A stretch of DNA of 64,000 nt from Bursaphelenchus xylophilus (GCA_904066235.2 CAJFCV020000006.1:3906001-3970000); one strand, 5' to 3'. Counted from the stretch's first letter, positions 26,872-39,535 are shown. Made by a program: numbers and translations. The notes: generated by a model from the letters alone, not told the origin.

Positions 26872-27776
26872 TAGGTTACCGCATAAGGATTGATTTTTTC
26901 CCGTAAAGATCGATTTATTACTCGAAATGTTAGTTGACATTTATTATGTATATAAAAATTTCGCTAACTGACCAATGATTCCCTAAACACGATACCTGCG
27001 TTATTTAACCTATTGCTCTTGCAAAATTGCTTTGTCTATTCCGCCGATAACCCAATTATCCCATTACCAAGCCATATTTCATTCATATTATACATGTTTT
27101 CTCCCCAAATCATAATTTTCCCCATTCTGTATTCGGAATTTATTACGTGGAAGGGGAACGTCAGGCTGTGTCAAATTTCGATTGATTTCACGCATTATTT
27201 GACATTCCACTCGAGTTTTCGACGTATCTTTTGCAGGCACTAGTGGAACTGCTATTTTTGGGGCCATTTACAATCTATTTTCATAGCGAATTTGCGGGCA
27301 AATTGTGTCAATTTCTTTGCATAAATTTGTGACGGCGCCAAAGAGTTTTTGTATTGAAAATTTCCTTGAAATTTCATGTCTTTCAATTGTAATTTTTCGA
27401 CTCTTCCTGACTCAATCCTATTCCAAATTTTCCCAAATTTTGTACCCTTCTTTTTGAGTACATTATCCACTTATCATCATTTTTTTCTCGCCCTGTTTCC
27501 CCACTTTTCCCTCGAAACCCAACGCTTAATTTGTGAACCCTCCCTGATTACTCGCATTATGAAATTTGGAAGACATTTTTTGACTTTACAGTTGTCCCCT
27601 CCCCTCCGGCCAATTATCAGAAAACCCGATTGGCCACCCTCTAATTGTGAAATGTAAAACAGGGCGAGAGAAAGAGAAGTGGAGGATTAACCATCTCCGC
27701 TATCTTCGCGAAACGACCGAGATTACAGCTGTTTACGATTTACATTCGCAAATTTATACTAATCGGGCGTTTTCAG

Positions 27777-27855
27777 TAGTCTAAGAAGAACGAAAAGCGT
27801 TGAGGATTCGTCTGGATGCACTGTAGCGTTTGATTCGAGGATCCGCCCGCGAATC
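27777..27855 (+). promoter_or_regulatory. 5' leader of the zinc-finger gene with a short upstream ORF
   Basis: A good 3' splice site (CGTTTTCAG, ending at 27776) precedes the leader. The leader therefore follows either an unseen 5' exon or a spliced-leader addition site. An upstream ATG at 27816 opens a five-codon frame closed by TGA at 27831-27833, only 22 nt before the main ATG. Such a frame could lower translation of the main protein. Confidence 0.45.
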
Positions 27856-30800
27856 ATGGCATTCCTGGCCAATCAGCAACAACAACAACAGAGCAGCAAC
27901 TCGAACACCCCCGAATTGACGCGGAGCAGTTCGAGCAATGAGGTAAGGGAGAAAACTTGACCGTTTTGTTTTACTCTGCTGCAGCAGTTATACCAGCATG
28001 CTGGTATAATTTTTGATCATTCGAACTGCTATTCATTGGTTGACCTTATCGACGCTTGCAGCCGAAAAAATATCAAAATAACCCGAATTTGGTATCAGAA
28101 AGTATCGCAGAGATATAAAAAGACTGTTATCTTTGACCAGGGTTTCTGGGATACCTGCTGAGTCCTTTCGCGGCCCCCAAAAAGTATCCCAGAAACCTCC
28201 ATTTTCCAAACTAAAATTTTTACTGTCTATGTAATACCAATGTCCTAAATTCAGCCCCAATTTTAACTTTTTTCATTTCTAATCTCATTGTCATGTCCCG
28301 CTTCTTTCCAAATCCTCTGAAACTTTCATTCATCCCTCATTACAAATTTTCCACAGTTGGTGGCACGCCATCTCTATCATAGACACTTATGTGTAAGATT
28401 TACTCCGCTGTAACTGTCACTTTTAATCACGAGTCCTATGACATAATCAGGGCCAATTCCCTCGGATTATCGGGGGGACACCGATTTACAGCCATCGGAT
28501 TAGGGAAGCCCTCAGGGCCGGATAAGAGTACAGCCTCATGGGCATGGCGTGTAGTCGCGTGAAGACCACAATCAAGCTTTCTTGGGGTTTCTGGGAATCT
28601 CGTTTTCGATGATCTTTGTCAAATTGGAAGCTTTTTGTTATAAGTACTCGCGAAAGTCCGCAAAAAGTTGGGCTTCCCATAAATTTTCAGACAAATTTTG
28701 CTGGATTTACAATTTCATGGCTTCTGGGATTGAATCGAAGGTTTTTGAGGCTTTGATTTTGTGTTTCAACCCCCTCGCCAAAATTTTTTTACCATTCTTT
28801 GATCTACCTATAACTCAAAAAATAAAAACACTATACAATCACAATTTTTAAGCTCGTATTTTACAATTTGAAAAGTTCTAGTTTGTAGTTTGACCCGATT
28901 TCTTCAGATTTTACAACAAAAATCCCATTTCCCAGTAAAATGGAATGCCAAAATAACAAAAAAATTATATTTTTGTCTACATTGCATGCTCCACCCTCTA
29001 TTAGTTACTGCTTGCACGCTAACAATCTTCGAATTGTTTACTAGGACATTTTCTTTTTCGAACTTCCGACCCGGGCGTCCCAAAAAATTTTGTTTTTTAT
29101 AAATCGCGGTGTTCGGACGTGCCCTTCTGACGAAACCAACTGTTTCTTGAAGGCCCCGAGGGCACACACGACCCGTTTCAAATTGAGATTAGCTCGCGTG
29201 CAAATTAAATTCTCGGAAAACGGGTTAACCGGGAATAGTAACTTACTATTCGGCTTTTTTTCCACACGTGCCCGTATTTTTCGTTTGTTTTTTTGAGGGT
29301 GTCAAATTTGAATTTGGGAGCTTGAGATAATAGAGCCTCATGTAACAACCGTCTTATGCACGCGTTGACGTTTATGTTTTGAGTGAAAGGCCTCAATGAT
29401 CCCCCGACAAAAACAAAGCCACGGAAATTTTCAAAACACCACTGCTCAAAGGGCAAGCGGTAGATTTCCCTCAAACTTTTGAAGGGGTCCCTATACGTGC
29501 CACATATCAAGTCCTAAAAATCCTAGCCCATTCGTTGCAGGCGCAGCCAAAATTTTCAACGATTTGCGACGAGAGACTATGGAAAATTAGGAGAGACGGT
29601 CAGAGAAAAAAGATTTCTCGCTTGTGCCCTTTTGCTGTTGATGTATGAAACTTTATTTTGCATCACGCCTCTAATATTTTATAGAGCTTTCTGAATAAAT
29701 TCTTTCCTGTTTACCCTCATGACGTCATTTTCTCATTTTGTTTTATGATCCATATTCCGTTGTTTTTCCCACGGAACCCGTCTGTCGTCTCTATTTTTAA
29801 AGCACTCTCTTGTTGAGAAAAAGTTTTGCAGTAGGGCTGTTAATAGGGGAAAGACGTCACTTCTTGCAGACACATGGTTTTATGGGTTTTCGAGGGGTAA
29901 GATGCCATTTTTAGGATATAAAATATTACTTCTTACAGCAAATTAAATTTAGCAACAGTTTCTTGTGCCGCTAATTTGTCAACGACGTATTTTACATTCC
30001 AAATCAAACGCATTCTAACGTTACATTTTCGATTTTTCAGCTACTCGGGCTGCATCAACAGCTTTTGGCCTCAATGCAACATAATGGCTTGAATGGTCCA
30101 GGAAGTCCGTTGCAAGTGTCCGCCGGGAATTCCAACACCACGCAACAACTCTATCAGCTGTTACTGTCGCAGAAGCTCCAGCAAAGTCAAGCGCTCCACA
30201 TATCACCAGTCTCGGAGCCGGCGTCGTCGCAGCCTTCTCCCAATGACCTGGTCCAACAGTTGGCGCAGACTTTGCTTGTGGTAAGTTTGGTAGGGTAAGG
30301 GATGATTTAAAGGGGAAATCTCATAGAAAATTATTTACAAATATTAAAAATGTTATTGTAGAACCCCACAATGAACAGCGTCACCCCTCAGAACAGCATG
30401 GTCTGCTCGCCCACTCAGCAGTCAGTGCTTGGCCAGGATCTGGCCTTCCAAGGCCTACTTACCACTCAGCCTAGTCTTCTTGCCTCCGTCTTAAACGCTC
30501 AAACCCAAGCCCGTCAGAGTCTCCAGCCCAATTTGGTGGCGCTCTTGCAGCAACAACAAGCGCAACGGGCGGCCCAAACAGCTCAGCCTAATCATGCTGC
30601 GATCCTGCAGCTAATGCAGACCAATCCGTTGTTGGCGTCGCAGATTTTGGCGCAACAACAGAGCTGTGAGCCGAACCAGACGCTGAGTTTGCTGACTCAG
30701 CTGGCTCAGCAGCAACAGGAACAGGCCAGTCCGCCCGCCATGGAGTGTAAGTTAACTTACTTAAAATTCGTTAATTCGGATGACAATATACTGAAAATTT

Positions 30801-33800
30801 GGGGAAATAATTGAGTATTTGCAGCCCTCAGCAAGTCCCAAACCACCTACGACGAGATCCTCAAGCGTCAACAAGAGTCGCAACAAAACATTGCCGCCGC
30901 CATAGCCGCAGTGCAGCAGAAGCAGCCCCGTCTAACTAGCCAATCCTCCAGCTCGTCCCTCTTTTCCAATCCCTGCACTGACGGCCCCAACACCTCCACT
31001 CCCACCTCCTCCACGCCCATCGACATATCCACTCCGAAGCCGCCTCATCCGTCGACGGTGCGCCAAGCCTCGTCCGAAAGACTGCTGAGTGGCGCGGAGT
31101 CGGTTCAGGATCATATCAGCCGGCTGATCAGCGAGAATGAGGCCATTGTGGAGCCGAATCCGGTGCTGCTGAAACGCCGACCATATCACCGACAGAGCAC
31201 TTCGAATTCGATTACTTCCCAGACAAGTGAGGCGGTTGGGCGTAAGTTTTTGGATTGAAAATTCACTTTTTATTGCCGTTTTATCTCTATCTCTCTATAA
31301 TCCACTTTCTTTCAGCTCCATCACAACGAGAATCGCCCGGTCTTTTCCACAATGTCCCTAATCATCGTTTACCGACTACGAGAAGTCAATCGATGCATGA
31401 AAGTCAGATGCTTCAGCATGTCCATCGAATGAACAATGGCTCATTGACCAGTGGCCAGCCCCGCTCTACGCAACAACCCGCAACAGCAACCACAACAACC
31501 TCGAGTTGCAACTTTTGTAATCTCAAGTTCCCGAATGAAGCCGGTTTGAAAGCCCACGAATTCCGTTGCAGTAAAAAGGAGCAACTCCAAAAACGACTGC
31601 TCCTTCAGAAGCAAAAATCGCAGCCGCAACTTCAGCAGTGGCACAGTACAGCGTTGCTAAACGCCCAGCAACAACAACTACTGTTGTTGCATCAACAACA
31701 AATCCAGCAGCAACAAAAGTTGCTGGCTCAGCAACAGCATCAATCGACAATAGCGGCATTGGTCGGGGGTGGAGCGGGGGTTGCTCCCGAATTATTCGCA
31801 AACAACATCTTTGGCGGTCGCAATTCGGTTCCCATAAGTTCTAGCCCGGGTCCTAGCCGAGTGCAGAACGTCGCAACGTCCAGTACTGCCGCTCCTTCAC
31901 CTCCGCTTGGGAGTAAGAATGGGACAAGCTCGCCGTCAACCTCTTCCACTTGCTCCGAGAATCGGCATCCGTTGAAAAAGCGGCTTCTGGAGTCGGTAGC
32001 GCGCCATAGCAGCGATATGGATCTGAACCATCGTTCGCCGGGCACCCCCACGTCTGCGTGCAGCTCCATGGACACGTCGGAAGCGCAACAATCGCCGGCC
32101 AAGATGGCCAAAATGGTAAGTTCGGAATCGGTGCGAATATCGTCGAGTGTTTGTGGACTGAGTTCCTAATCCATTTGTGTTCGTTCATCGTCATTCCTGA
32201 TTTTTTTGTGAATCGGTCCTCTTTGATTTTATTTCAATTTCTTTCTCTTTCAAACTCGTTGGAAGGAAGCGTTAATTGTGGAATTCTTTCCGAAACTTTT
32301 CGACGTATTTTCGCGTTCTCCCGTGCATTTATCGTAGATGCGTTGTGGTTGTTGCCGTTGTGCATGGTTGTGGTTGTGATGTAATAGAAAAAAAACTTTC
32401 AGGCAAAAAAGTCACTCTTTAAGGCTAAAAACCCCTAACCAGAGTAACCTTCACTGTTGTGGCACCTTGGTTTCGTTTAGTGTCGATGTTAACCGGTTAT
32501 TATTGATGACATAAAACTTTCGGCTTCAATTTCTAGGTACCTGACACCGTTAAATTTGCCTACGATATTTGTTTGTTCTAAAACACGGAGAGAAGGCGAG
32601 AATCTATGTGTAAAAACGCAACGAAGCCCTAATTAACTCATTATTCTCTCGTTATGCTTTTCTATTATTGTTACTCCCCTACCATGCATTCATCATCACA
32701 AACACAATACACATCTACCACATCTCTAATATACTCCCAATTGCTCTCATTCTTCTACAATTCCGTTCGTTTCTGCTCGGGACGGGACGTCATTGCGGGT
32801 CGGCCGACTCTTTTTTCGCGAGGTTGGTGGGGACGGCCTGGACTTGCCTCGGGGCTTGCAGCTTGCCTAGGGGATGGAGGACGGGCAATCGCTTTTCTGA
32901 CATCAACTATATTACACGAGGCACGTCAAACTGAGATAGGCTTAAACGGTCCGGTGAGTACGTTGGCAGTCCGCCAAAAAAACCCCGAAAAAACTTTTAG
33001 TCGGGGAAGAAATGGGGATTTTTTTTGGTGGAGAGAGTACGTTTTTGCGCGCCTTTTTCTCTGACTTCTCTGTGAAATCAAGACGAAATGTCAAAAACCG
33101 ACAGCGAAGAGTCTATTCCGGTCAGCGGACTCCTCCAGTTTGACGTGCGAGGTCCAAATCAAAAAACTGAATAAGAATCAAACTGTTTTTCGAAAATCCC
33201 TCAGGTTAGGTCCTCCATTCCCAAAAAAAAGCCACTTGAAAGCCCTATTCCGTCCAGCAACATACGATCACTAGCGTCCTTTCTTTTCTAGGACACCACT
33301 TTACTCGAGCTTCTTCAATTAAATGCCGACAGACCAGTCGATGAAGTCATCAACGAGCTCCTCAATTCTACCAAAAAGACCCCTCAAATCATGCCGGACG
33401 GGATTTTATATGCCAACTCGTATATCGAGGCCAGGATCTCACTCAAAATGCCATATTCCGTTACTTTGGATCCGAATACCATCCATTTCGACAAGGACGA
33501 GGACAATCCCTGGCTATTGCTGCGGAAGGCGAGGAATGTCACATACGACAGGAATGCAATCGAGACGACCGTTTTTTCGCACGAGGAGATGACGGCCGGA
33601 GCTTCCAACTACGCGTTGATCGGGATTCAGGTACGAATGCTGCACCGTGCACACCAAAAGATGTGTCAAGGAGAACCTGGCACAGCTAGTGATTTTTTTT
33701 CGTCTCTTATAGGCCTTGGCCGACCCATTGACACATCTTCAGGTGTTCTCTTGTCTTCGTCTTTTTGCCACTTTTTTAACCACGCCGCTTTCTAACCATA

Positions 33801-36800
33801 TGTGTGAATGTTCGAAACGATTTGTGCTAAACTACAGTATTTACAGCCTATTATTAGCGCCGACGAGGAAAAACATTTGTTGCAAGTGTTGAGACATAGT
33901 CCGAATGAGCCGAAGCTGCTGCATTACAGTCAATCTCAGGCCGTTACTTATCGAACCACACATTCTAGTTATTGGAAAGCCTTTGAAGGAAAGGCGGTGA
34001 CAAATACGGTAAGTTCAAGAAATGGTCATCAAAATACGACGATTTCAGACCAATGCTTTACCAACTCCAATCAGCGTCGCCGTTGAGGAGGTTCGGAAGT
34101 CGCCAAGTCCAATGTTGAGTCCCAAATCTCCGTTAGAATCTCCCAAAGAGCCGATTACTCAGCTGGATCTCAAAATCGATGGATGCGAATCACCCTTGAA
34201 GACATTGGAGAAGATCGAGAAACTCGACTTGAAACCTATCGGAAAACTGCGCCCGGAGGAAGTGGAAGTCTATGTAAGGGGTCGCGGAAGAGGAAGATAT
34301 GTCTGCGAACGATGCGGCATCAGATGCAAGAAGCCTTCAATGTTGAAGAAACATTTGAAGTCGCATACAAACATTCGACCGTTCTCTTGCATCACTTGCA
34401 ATTTCGCTTTCAAAACGAAGGGAAACTTGACCAAACATCTCTTCAGCAAGACGCATCGAGTAAAAGTGGCAAAGTAAGTGTCTTCAAGAGTTTAAAAATC
34501 AAAAAGGCATAGCATCTCCGAAAAGGCTGGATTTTCTGACAAAGCTGATTGAAAACACGATGTTTTTGGAGGAAAAAACGTTTTTCCCATGCCTTCTACG
34601 CCCGAAAACCCTGGGAAAACCAAAAAATACTCCTCCTTTCTACCCCTCAAATGTCCTAGTTTTGACCTGAAAATAACTTCACTCTTTGCCTTTCGTTTTC
34701 CTTACTAAACACTTCAATTTTAGTACTCGCGGAGAAGCCCAGATCATTGATGGAGAAGAAAACACCTACAGGAACTACAACCCCGAGTCCGAGTTCGATT
34801 CCAACGCTATGAAATTAAGCATGCTGGAAAGCCGTTTCGTCAACGACGAATTCGACAACAAGAACGATGACAATGACAGTGAAAACGAGGACGAAATCGA
34901 CTTCTCCGCGCCCCTTCCCCCCTGTTCGGCCGCTATTCCGTATCGGCGTTTCGGACAAGAAAACATTCTGTTCGAGCGTACGGCGCACACCCCTCCAACC
35001 TTGTGGACGCTATATCCGAGCGATGTCAGTACACAATGGCCAAAGCCGGATGATCCTGAGAGATCCTGCCATTCCGCCCCTCCGGCCTGCTCTTCAACGC
35101 CGCCTAAACGAAGCGAGAAGAAGGCTATTGAGGTCAAAGAGGTCGAACCCGCTCCGGCAACGGCCGAGTTCAACTTCACTCCGATTTTGAACAATTTCCA
35201 ATTGAATCGACCCATCGAAATGGAGGATGCAGAAAGAGTGTTGGCTTTGAAGAACCTCCCGATTTCCTCGGCCGCCGCCATCTCTAAGATCTTAAACTTG
35301 GCCGAACTGAATCGTCAGAACGTTTTGTACCCCTTGGACAACCTCAAACAAATCAGCAACACCAGTGTTGGCGAGTTCTTGGCAACGGAATGCCGTTCGT
35401 TTTACTGTGAGATGTGCGATCGGAAATTCCGCAAAGAATCCGAGCTCAACCTGCATAAACAAACGCATTTAATTGAGCAGCAAAATGCGAGAACCCGAGC
35501 CTATCAATGCTTGGAATGCCGGACGGTCCATCGAAGCAAGGCGTTGCTGGTAAAGCACATGGAATTGGCGCATAACAAGACAATAGATCAAGGAGAAGAT
35601 CGGGTGGAAGAGGTTTCAACGGACGTCGCGGAAACTAGCACGACCGGCAACAACCTTCGCCGCTATTGGTGTAGCGACTGTGATGTGGGCTTTCGAACGC
35701 ACGGAGTTTTGATCAAACATTTGCGGTCCAAGAACCACGTCAAAACGTTGGCCAGTCAAGGGAAAATTCCGGAAGACGCGTTGAGTCTGATTAAAGACCA
35801 CAGCAGTCAGCTGGCCCAGATTGACGCCACGGACTGCGTGCAAGCGAAAAGGACGATCCTACGTAAGTTGTTATTATTAGAAGGCAAAGTCGTAAATCGG
35901 CGGGCTAAATTGGGGGACAATTTATCACTTGGTTAAGTACAACTCTAGAATTAGAAAGCAACTAAAAAAAACCAGGGAGTATCGGACGAAAAAACAAGCC
36001 TCCTTAGAATAACCTACAGTGGTGAACCTGGTCCACTTTTTTGTGAGGGAAAGGGCGCGCCCTTCAAAACTAAGTTTTTTCACTTGGAGAGGGAAGCATT
36101 TTGCCACATTTTTTGATACTTCCCGGATTCAAAATGGTACGTTTTTTCCACTGGATCAGGTCCCCCTCTCTACAACGAACTAAAGTCATATCCGACAGAA
36201 AAATTTCAAATCTAATTCACCCCTTTTCAGAGCTCCTGGAAGAACTTCGAGCCGAGACAAAAACCGCCACACCCGAAACATCGATTGGAATCAGCGAGCA
36301 GAGCCTTACTCTAGTCCAGGAAGCCGTTCGAAAACGTTCCGAAGTCTCCGAATCCCAGGATGTCAAGCCCACCGTTTCTCTATTAAAGAAACCCGATGCC
36401 AAACTCTCGGAGCTCCCCTTATTTTCCTTCAATGTCGGCAAACCCGCCCTGCAGAATGGCTCGACGATCGTCAACAATGTCTGGCTTCCACCGAAAGCCG
36501 ATCAAGTCAAGGAGAACCCCCCGACCAAAACTGTTGAGCATCACGAACCCGCCAGTGTGAGATCGAATGAGGAGAGCGAATCGACCAGTCGGAGTGCGTC
36601 ATCAACTCCAGTTCAACGACAAACCAACATCAGTGTTAATTGCACCCCATTAAGCCCCAATTCGGCGTCGAACACTCGATGCAACATTTGTGAGGTTAAT
36701 TTTGACAGCGGAGTCTATCTTCAAGTCCATTATCTGGCCGATCATTGTGCAAGAAGAGATGGAAAGGACTATAGATGTCTTCAGAAGAACTGCGAAAAGG

Positions 36801-37627
36801 TTTTCAACAGCAAACACACGCTGAAGAATCATGTTTTCACGCATTTTAGTACCGCAACTCCTCCTAATCAAGGTGAGCATTCAGTAATTCCTCGATGACG
36901 ACTAAACCGATGATTACAAAATCGAAGTTTCAAACGAAATCCAGTATAAAAATAGTAAAAAATCAAATTTCAGTCCAAGAGAAGACCCCTGAACGTCCTC
37001 ACAAGCGCTCGGTAAACGGCACACCAGAATCTTTGATTGGAATCGCAGATTGGCGGCAAAGCAAGAAGATCAAGACCGAAGAGACTTCGAAAACTACTCC
37101 GGTAAGAAAGCCAGTCTGATTACAATGGCTAACACTCTCAATTCTGGGTCCTACAAGACCTACAGTGAGGGAGGGACCTGATCCAGTGGCAAAAAACGTA
37201 CCATTTTGCATCCGGGAAGCATCAAAAATGTGGCAAAATGCTTCCCTGTCCAAGTGAAAAAACTTCGATTTCAAAAGCGCGCCCTTCAAAACGAACTTTT
37301 TTCGCTTGGAGAGGGAGGCATTTTGCCACATTTTTGATATTTCCCGGATGCAAAATGGCACGTTTTTTGCCACTGGACCCCCACTGTACAACCATACCTC
37401 ATAACGAGTAAAAAAATCCTAGCCCTAATCTCCCGCATTTTCAGACCGAAGTCACCATTCCCTGCCACATGTGTGGGCAGACCTTCAAGGACACGCTGGT
37501 CCTCCAAAAGCATTGGGTTGAGAATCACCTGGCCCAGCTCGACTCCCGTCCCCATGTTTGTCAGCGTTGCGACGCCGGCTTCACCACCATCGATGCGTTG
37601 CGGCTGCACGCCGCGTCGCACACTTGA
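27856..37627 (+). CDS. sma-9: Schnurri/SMA-9-type zinc-finger transcription factor
   Basis: Twelve exons join in frame: 27856-27942, 30041-30280, 30362-30746, 30825-31241, 31316-32115, 33292-33630, 33847-34008, 34049-34473, 34724-35862, 36231-36872, 36974-37101 and 37445-37627, giving about 1648 residues. The N-terminal third is rich in Gln and Ser, with Q runs near residues 7-12, 180-230 and 490-520. One CCHC-like finger (CNFCNLKF...HEFRC) lies near 440. A C2H2 pair at about 892-948 carries the Schnurri/HIVEP hallmark [18 protein letters not shown] and [10 protein letters not shown]. Three more fingers lie at 1177-1290, two at 1481-1536 and two at 1595-1645. In C. elegans SMA-9 is a nuclear Smad cofactor in BMP/Sma-Mab signalling; the same role is inferred here. 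Introns 9 and 11 contain family A MITEs. Extra small exons within 32116-33291 cannot be excluded. Confidence 0.88.
27988..28009. promoter_or_regulatory. 22-bp perfect palindrome in intron 1 of sma-9
   Basis: The sequence starts TTATACCAGCA at 27988 and is followed directly by its exact inverse, ending at 28009. It sits 45 bp after the exon 1 donor and is preceded by CTGCTGCAGCAG, a second small palindrome. A dimeric DNA-binding protein site is a plausible reading, but nothing in the sequence names the protein. Confidence 0.4.
31652..31742 (+). repeat. CAA/CAG glutamine-coding repeats in exon 5
   Basis: Mixed CAA and CAG codons code for four short Gln runs within 30 codons (QQQQ, QQQ, QQQQ, QQQ) separated by Leu, Ile, Lys and His. 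The mixture of codons shows this is not a pure trinucleotide expansion and should be fairly stable. It belongs to the Gln-rich region expected of SMA-9 proteins. Confidence 0.7.
36017..36170. mobile_element. Family A MITE, internally deleted copy in sma-9 intron 9
   Basis: Ends CAGTGGTGAACCTGGTCCAC and TCCACTGGATCAGGTCCCCC are recognisable and TA-bordered. Most of the left arm is missing, so the copy is 154 bp instead of about 245. The right arm, including AGAGGGAAGCATTTTGCCAC, is intact. The intron (35863-36230) still has clean GTAAGT and TTTTCAG borders. Confidence 0.7.
37163..37386. mobile_element. Family A MITE in the last intron of sma-9
   Basis: Ends CAGTGAGGGAGGGACCTGAT and TTGCCACTGGACCCCCACTG are bordered by TA. 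The left end has a 4-bp duplication (GAGG) and the right end lacks part of the GATCAGGT block. The remaining intron sequence is about 117 nt, so the element supplies two thirds of the intron. Confidence 0.75.
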
Positions 37628-38265
37628 ATCTCCACCATTTTTTAGTCTACTTTTAGCTGTTATTTTTTGAATTTACTGATCTCAGCACACCCCAGTGACA
37701 TTTCCAAATCTTTTCCAAAATATAAATATATATATGTGTATATGTACATGTAATTTTCGACTTAACATTGTATAAATCTTCTTTTTTTCCCACCGTTGAC
37801 ATCTCACTTCTTGCGCAACACAACAGTCAGAGAGCTTTACAGGGAAAAAAATTTATATTACACTAGACATCAGGCTCAAAAATTATGGAATTTTTGCAAT
37901 TGCAAAGCATTTATAGCGTGCCAGTCTTAGCAAAATGCCCTATAACAGCTCTATGATTGTTTCTCTTCTATTTTTTGCGGGATTTCCATTGTTGTATCAT
38001 CACTAAGATTATTATAAATATATATTTCAACTATCAATTTTCTTGAATATTGTGTAAAATAATATCTTCAAACGTGTTTGAAGGCCCTACTGCAACAAAA
38101 AATAGGTTTATCTCTCATCAAGACCAAAAAAAATATCAAAAATCATCTACTAGACCTACTACAAAGTGATAGTCTGAATATATATGTAAACTAATATCAT
38201 AACCCGGGATGGCTATGAAAACTCGTATTAAGGGCAATTAGAGGGCGGTATACAAAATATTGAAA

Positions 38266-39535
38266 CTAGACAAGACATACGGAGAGAGCAGAGATCCTCG
38301 CAATAATCGGGTAGGTCTGATCTTCACCTAATTTCGGGCTGATCCAAAGGTCGGCTAACGTTCTAAAAACACATTACAACTCCAAATAAATACTTCGTAA
38401 CTTACTTGGTAACAATTTGAACGCATTCAGAGCTCGAGGCTCCGGGATCTTCGTTAATTTTCATGGTCATTAAGTAAATCACATTTCTGAAGGCCGGGTT
38501 TTCATTATCGGCGATATTATGAATAACAAGTGGTGCTGTTTCGGCCAATTCATCGATATTCAATACTCCTACAAGTGCTGTTCTATCTTCCTTTTCCAAT
38601 TTCTTCACTTTTCCGAACAATTTCTCTTCAAAATTACTTCTTTTTAAGCCGGATTCCACTTGAAATAGCTCCGTCGACTGTGGAATGTATTTTTCATTCA
38701 ATTTTATGAATTCTCCAACCAATTCATTCGCTCTGTTGACATGCCTGGAGGCTATCAGCACCACCAATGGCTGTTTTAAGGGCTCCAATTCAACGCCGGT
38801 CATGTGGCGAACGATCTGGCGAAAGGATCGGACAACTTCCATCGTATAAAATGGCGCCGAAAGTGGGTACTTGTCGATGAGCTCGCGGGAACGGTCTCCA
38901 AGTACACTGTAGAGATGACCATCGACGGGTTTGGGGGTAGACGAGTTGAAAGTGATGAGAAGGAGGATTGAAAATATTATGGATCCAAATACTGAAGACA
39001 AACGTCATGATTAATACAATTTTTGGTTTAAAATTTGAATTTATCCTAGAAAACCGGTGTCTACAGTTCCGAAATACCTTTTAAATCAACTTACAATATG
39101 GGAGAGGTACGTGGTTTTGGATTTTCGAGCAGTACTCTTCGATTTGTTGACTGAAATCAAAAATTTAGATGATAAATCCGATAAAAAATTTCAACGAGGT
39201 TAAAAACCATTTCCAGATCTCCAAACTCACTTCACATTCTTCCAAGTGGCACTCCACCACTCATCAAAAGATTCGTCGTGATCTGTGAAATGCCCAGACA
39301 AACTTTCGTAGCTCGTACTTCGGTTGATGGTCGTTGCGGAAGTCTCAAAACTCTTTGTGAATCTCGAGCGACTCCTCAGCCGTCTGCTCATAGTTTCATT
39401 GCCGTCCGAGTCGACGCCATTACCATCAGCAGGGTTGCTGAAAATAACGTTTTTCGGCCAAAATTGAGTGGCTTACCTCAGACCTGAAGCATCCAATTCG
39501 TCGCTTAAGTCGGGGTATAACTTCTTTTTGGGCAT
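38266..39535 (-). CDS. LAP1/LULL1-like torsin cofactor, single-pass membrane protein
   Basis: On the minus strand five exons splice in frame: 39535-39477, 39437-39231, 39150-39095, 38991-38406 and 38362-38266, giving about 334 residues. An N-terminal, Ser/Arg-rich part of about 105 residues precedes one membrane segment (FGSIIFSILLLITF, about 109-123). The following lumenal domain contains PLVVLIASRH and the block DNENPAFRNVIYLMT. This matches the DHENAAFKDV region of human LAP1/LULL1, whose lumenal domain activates the torsin ATPase in the nuclear envelope and ER. The last exon adds TLADLWISPKLG and ends in SVCLV, comparable to the family's C-terminal LW..I and terminal Cys. A TTCTAG acceptor lies 4 nt before the ATG, suggesting trans-splicing. 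Its position downstream of fmr1 on the same strand would allow an operon. Assignment rests on remembered family patterns, not a search. Confidence 0.68.

Larger units (their letters stand above)
11571..27776. other. About 16 kb without a recognisable gene
   Basis: I see no exon chain or protein similarity here. The stretch contains the MITEs listed separately, relics of family B (for example near 12240-12310, 13391-13420, 17740-17790, 22590-22810), long T runs at 20343-20396 and 21108-21124, and GC-rich or GAGA-rich islands at about 14030-14290, 16240-16620, 17200-17470, 18290-18600 and 20440-20720. A perfect TGACGTCA (CRE) lies at 19154-19161 and further TGACGT half sites near 18290 and 18430. 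The islands could be enhancers or unseen 5' exons of the zinc-finger gene that follows. That is inference from composition only. Confidence 0.45.

Noticed and set aside
31853..32194. Long minus-strand open frames opposite sma-9 exons
   Set aside because: They are shadows of the Ser/Gln-rich coding strand. The plus-strand reading is supported by zinc fingers and splice phase.
33291..33292. Possible extra sma-9 exon near 32890-32955 ending before GTGAGTACG
   Set aside because: A donor is present, but no acceptor with proper pyrimidine tract and phase was found, and exons 5 and 6 already join in frame without it.
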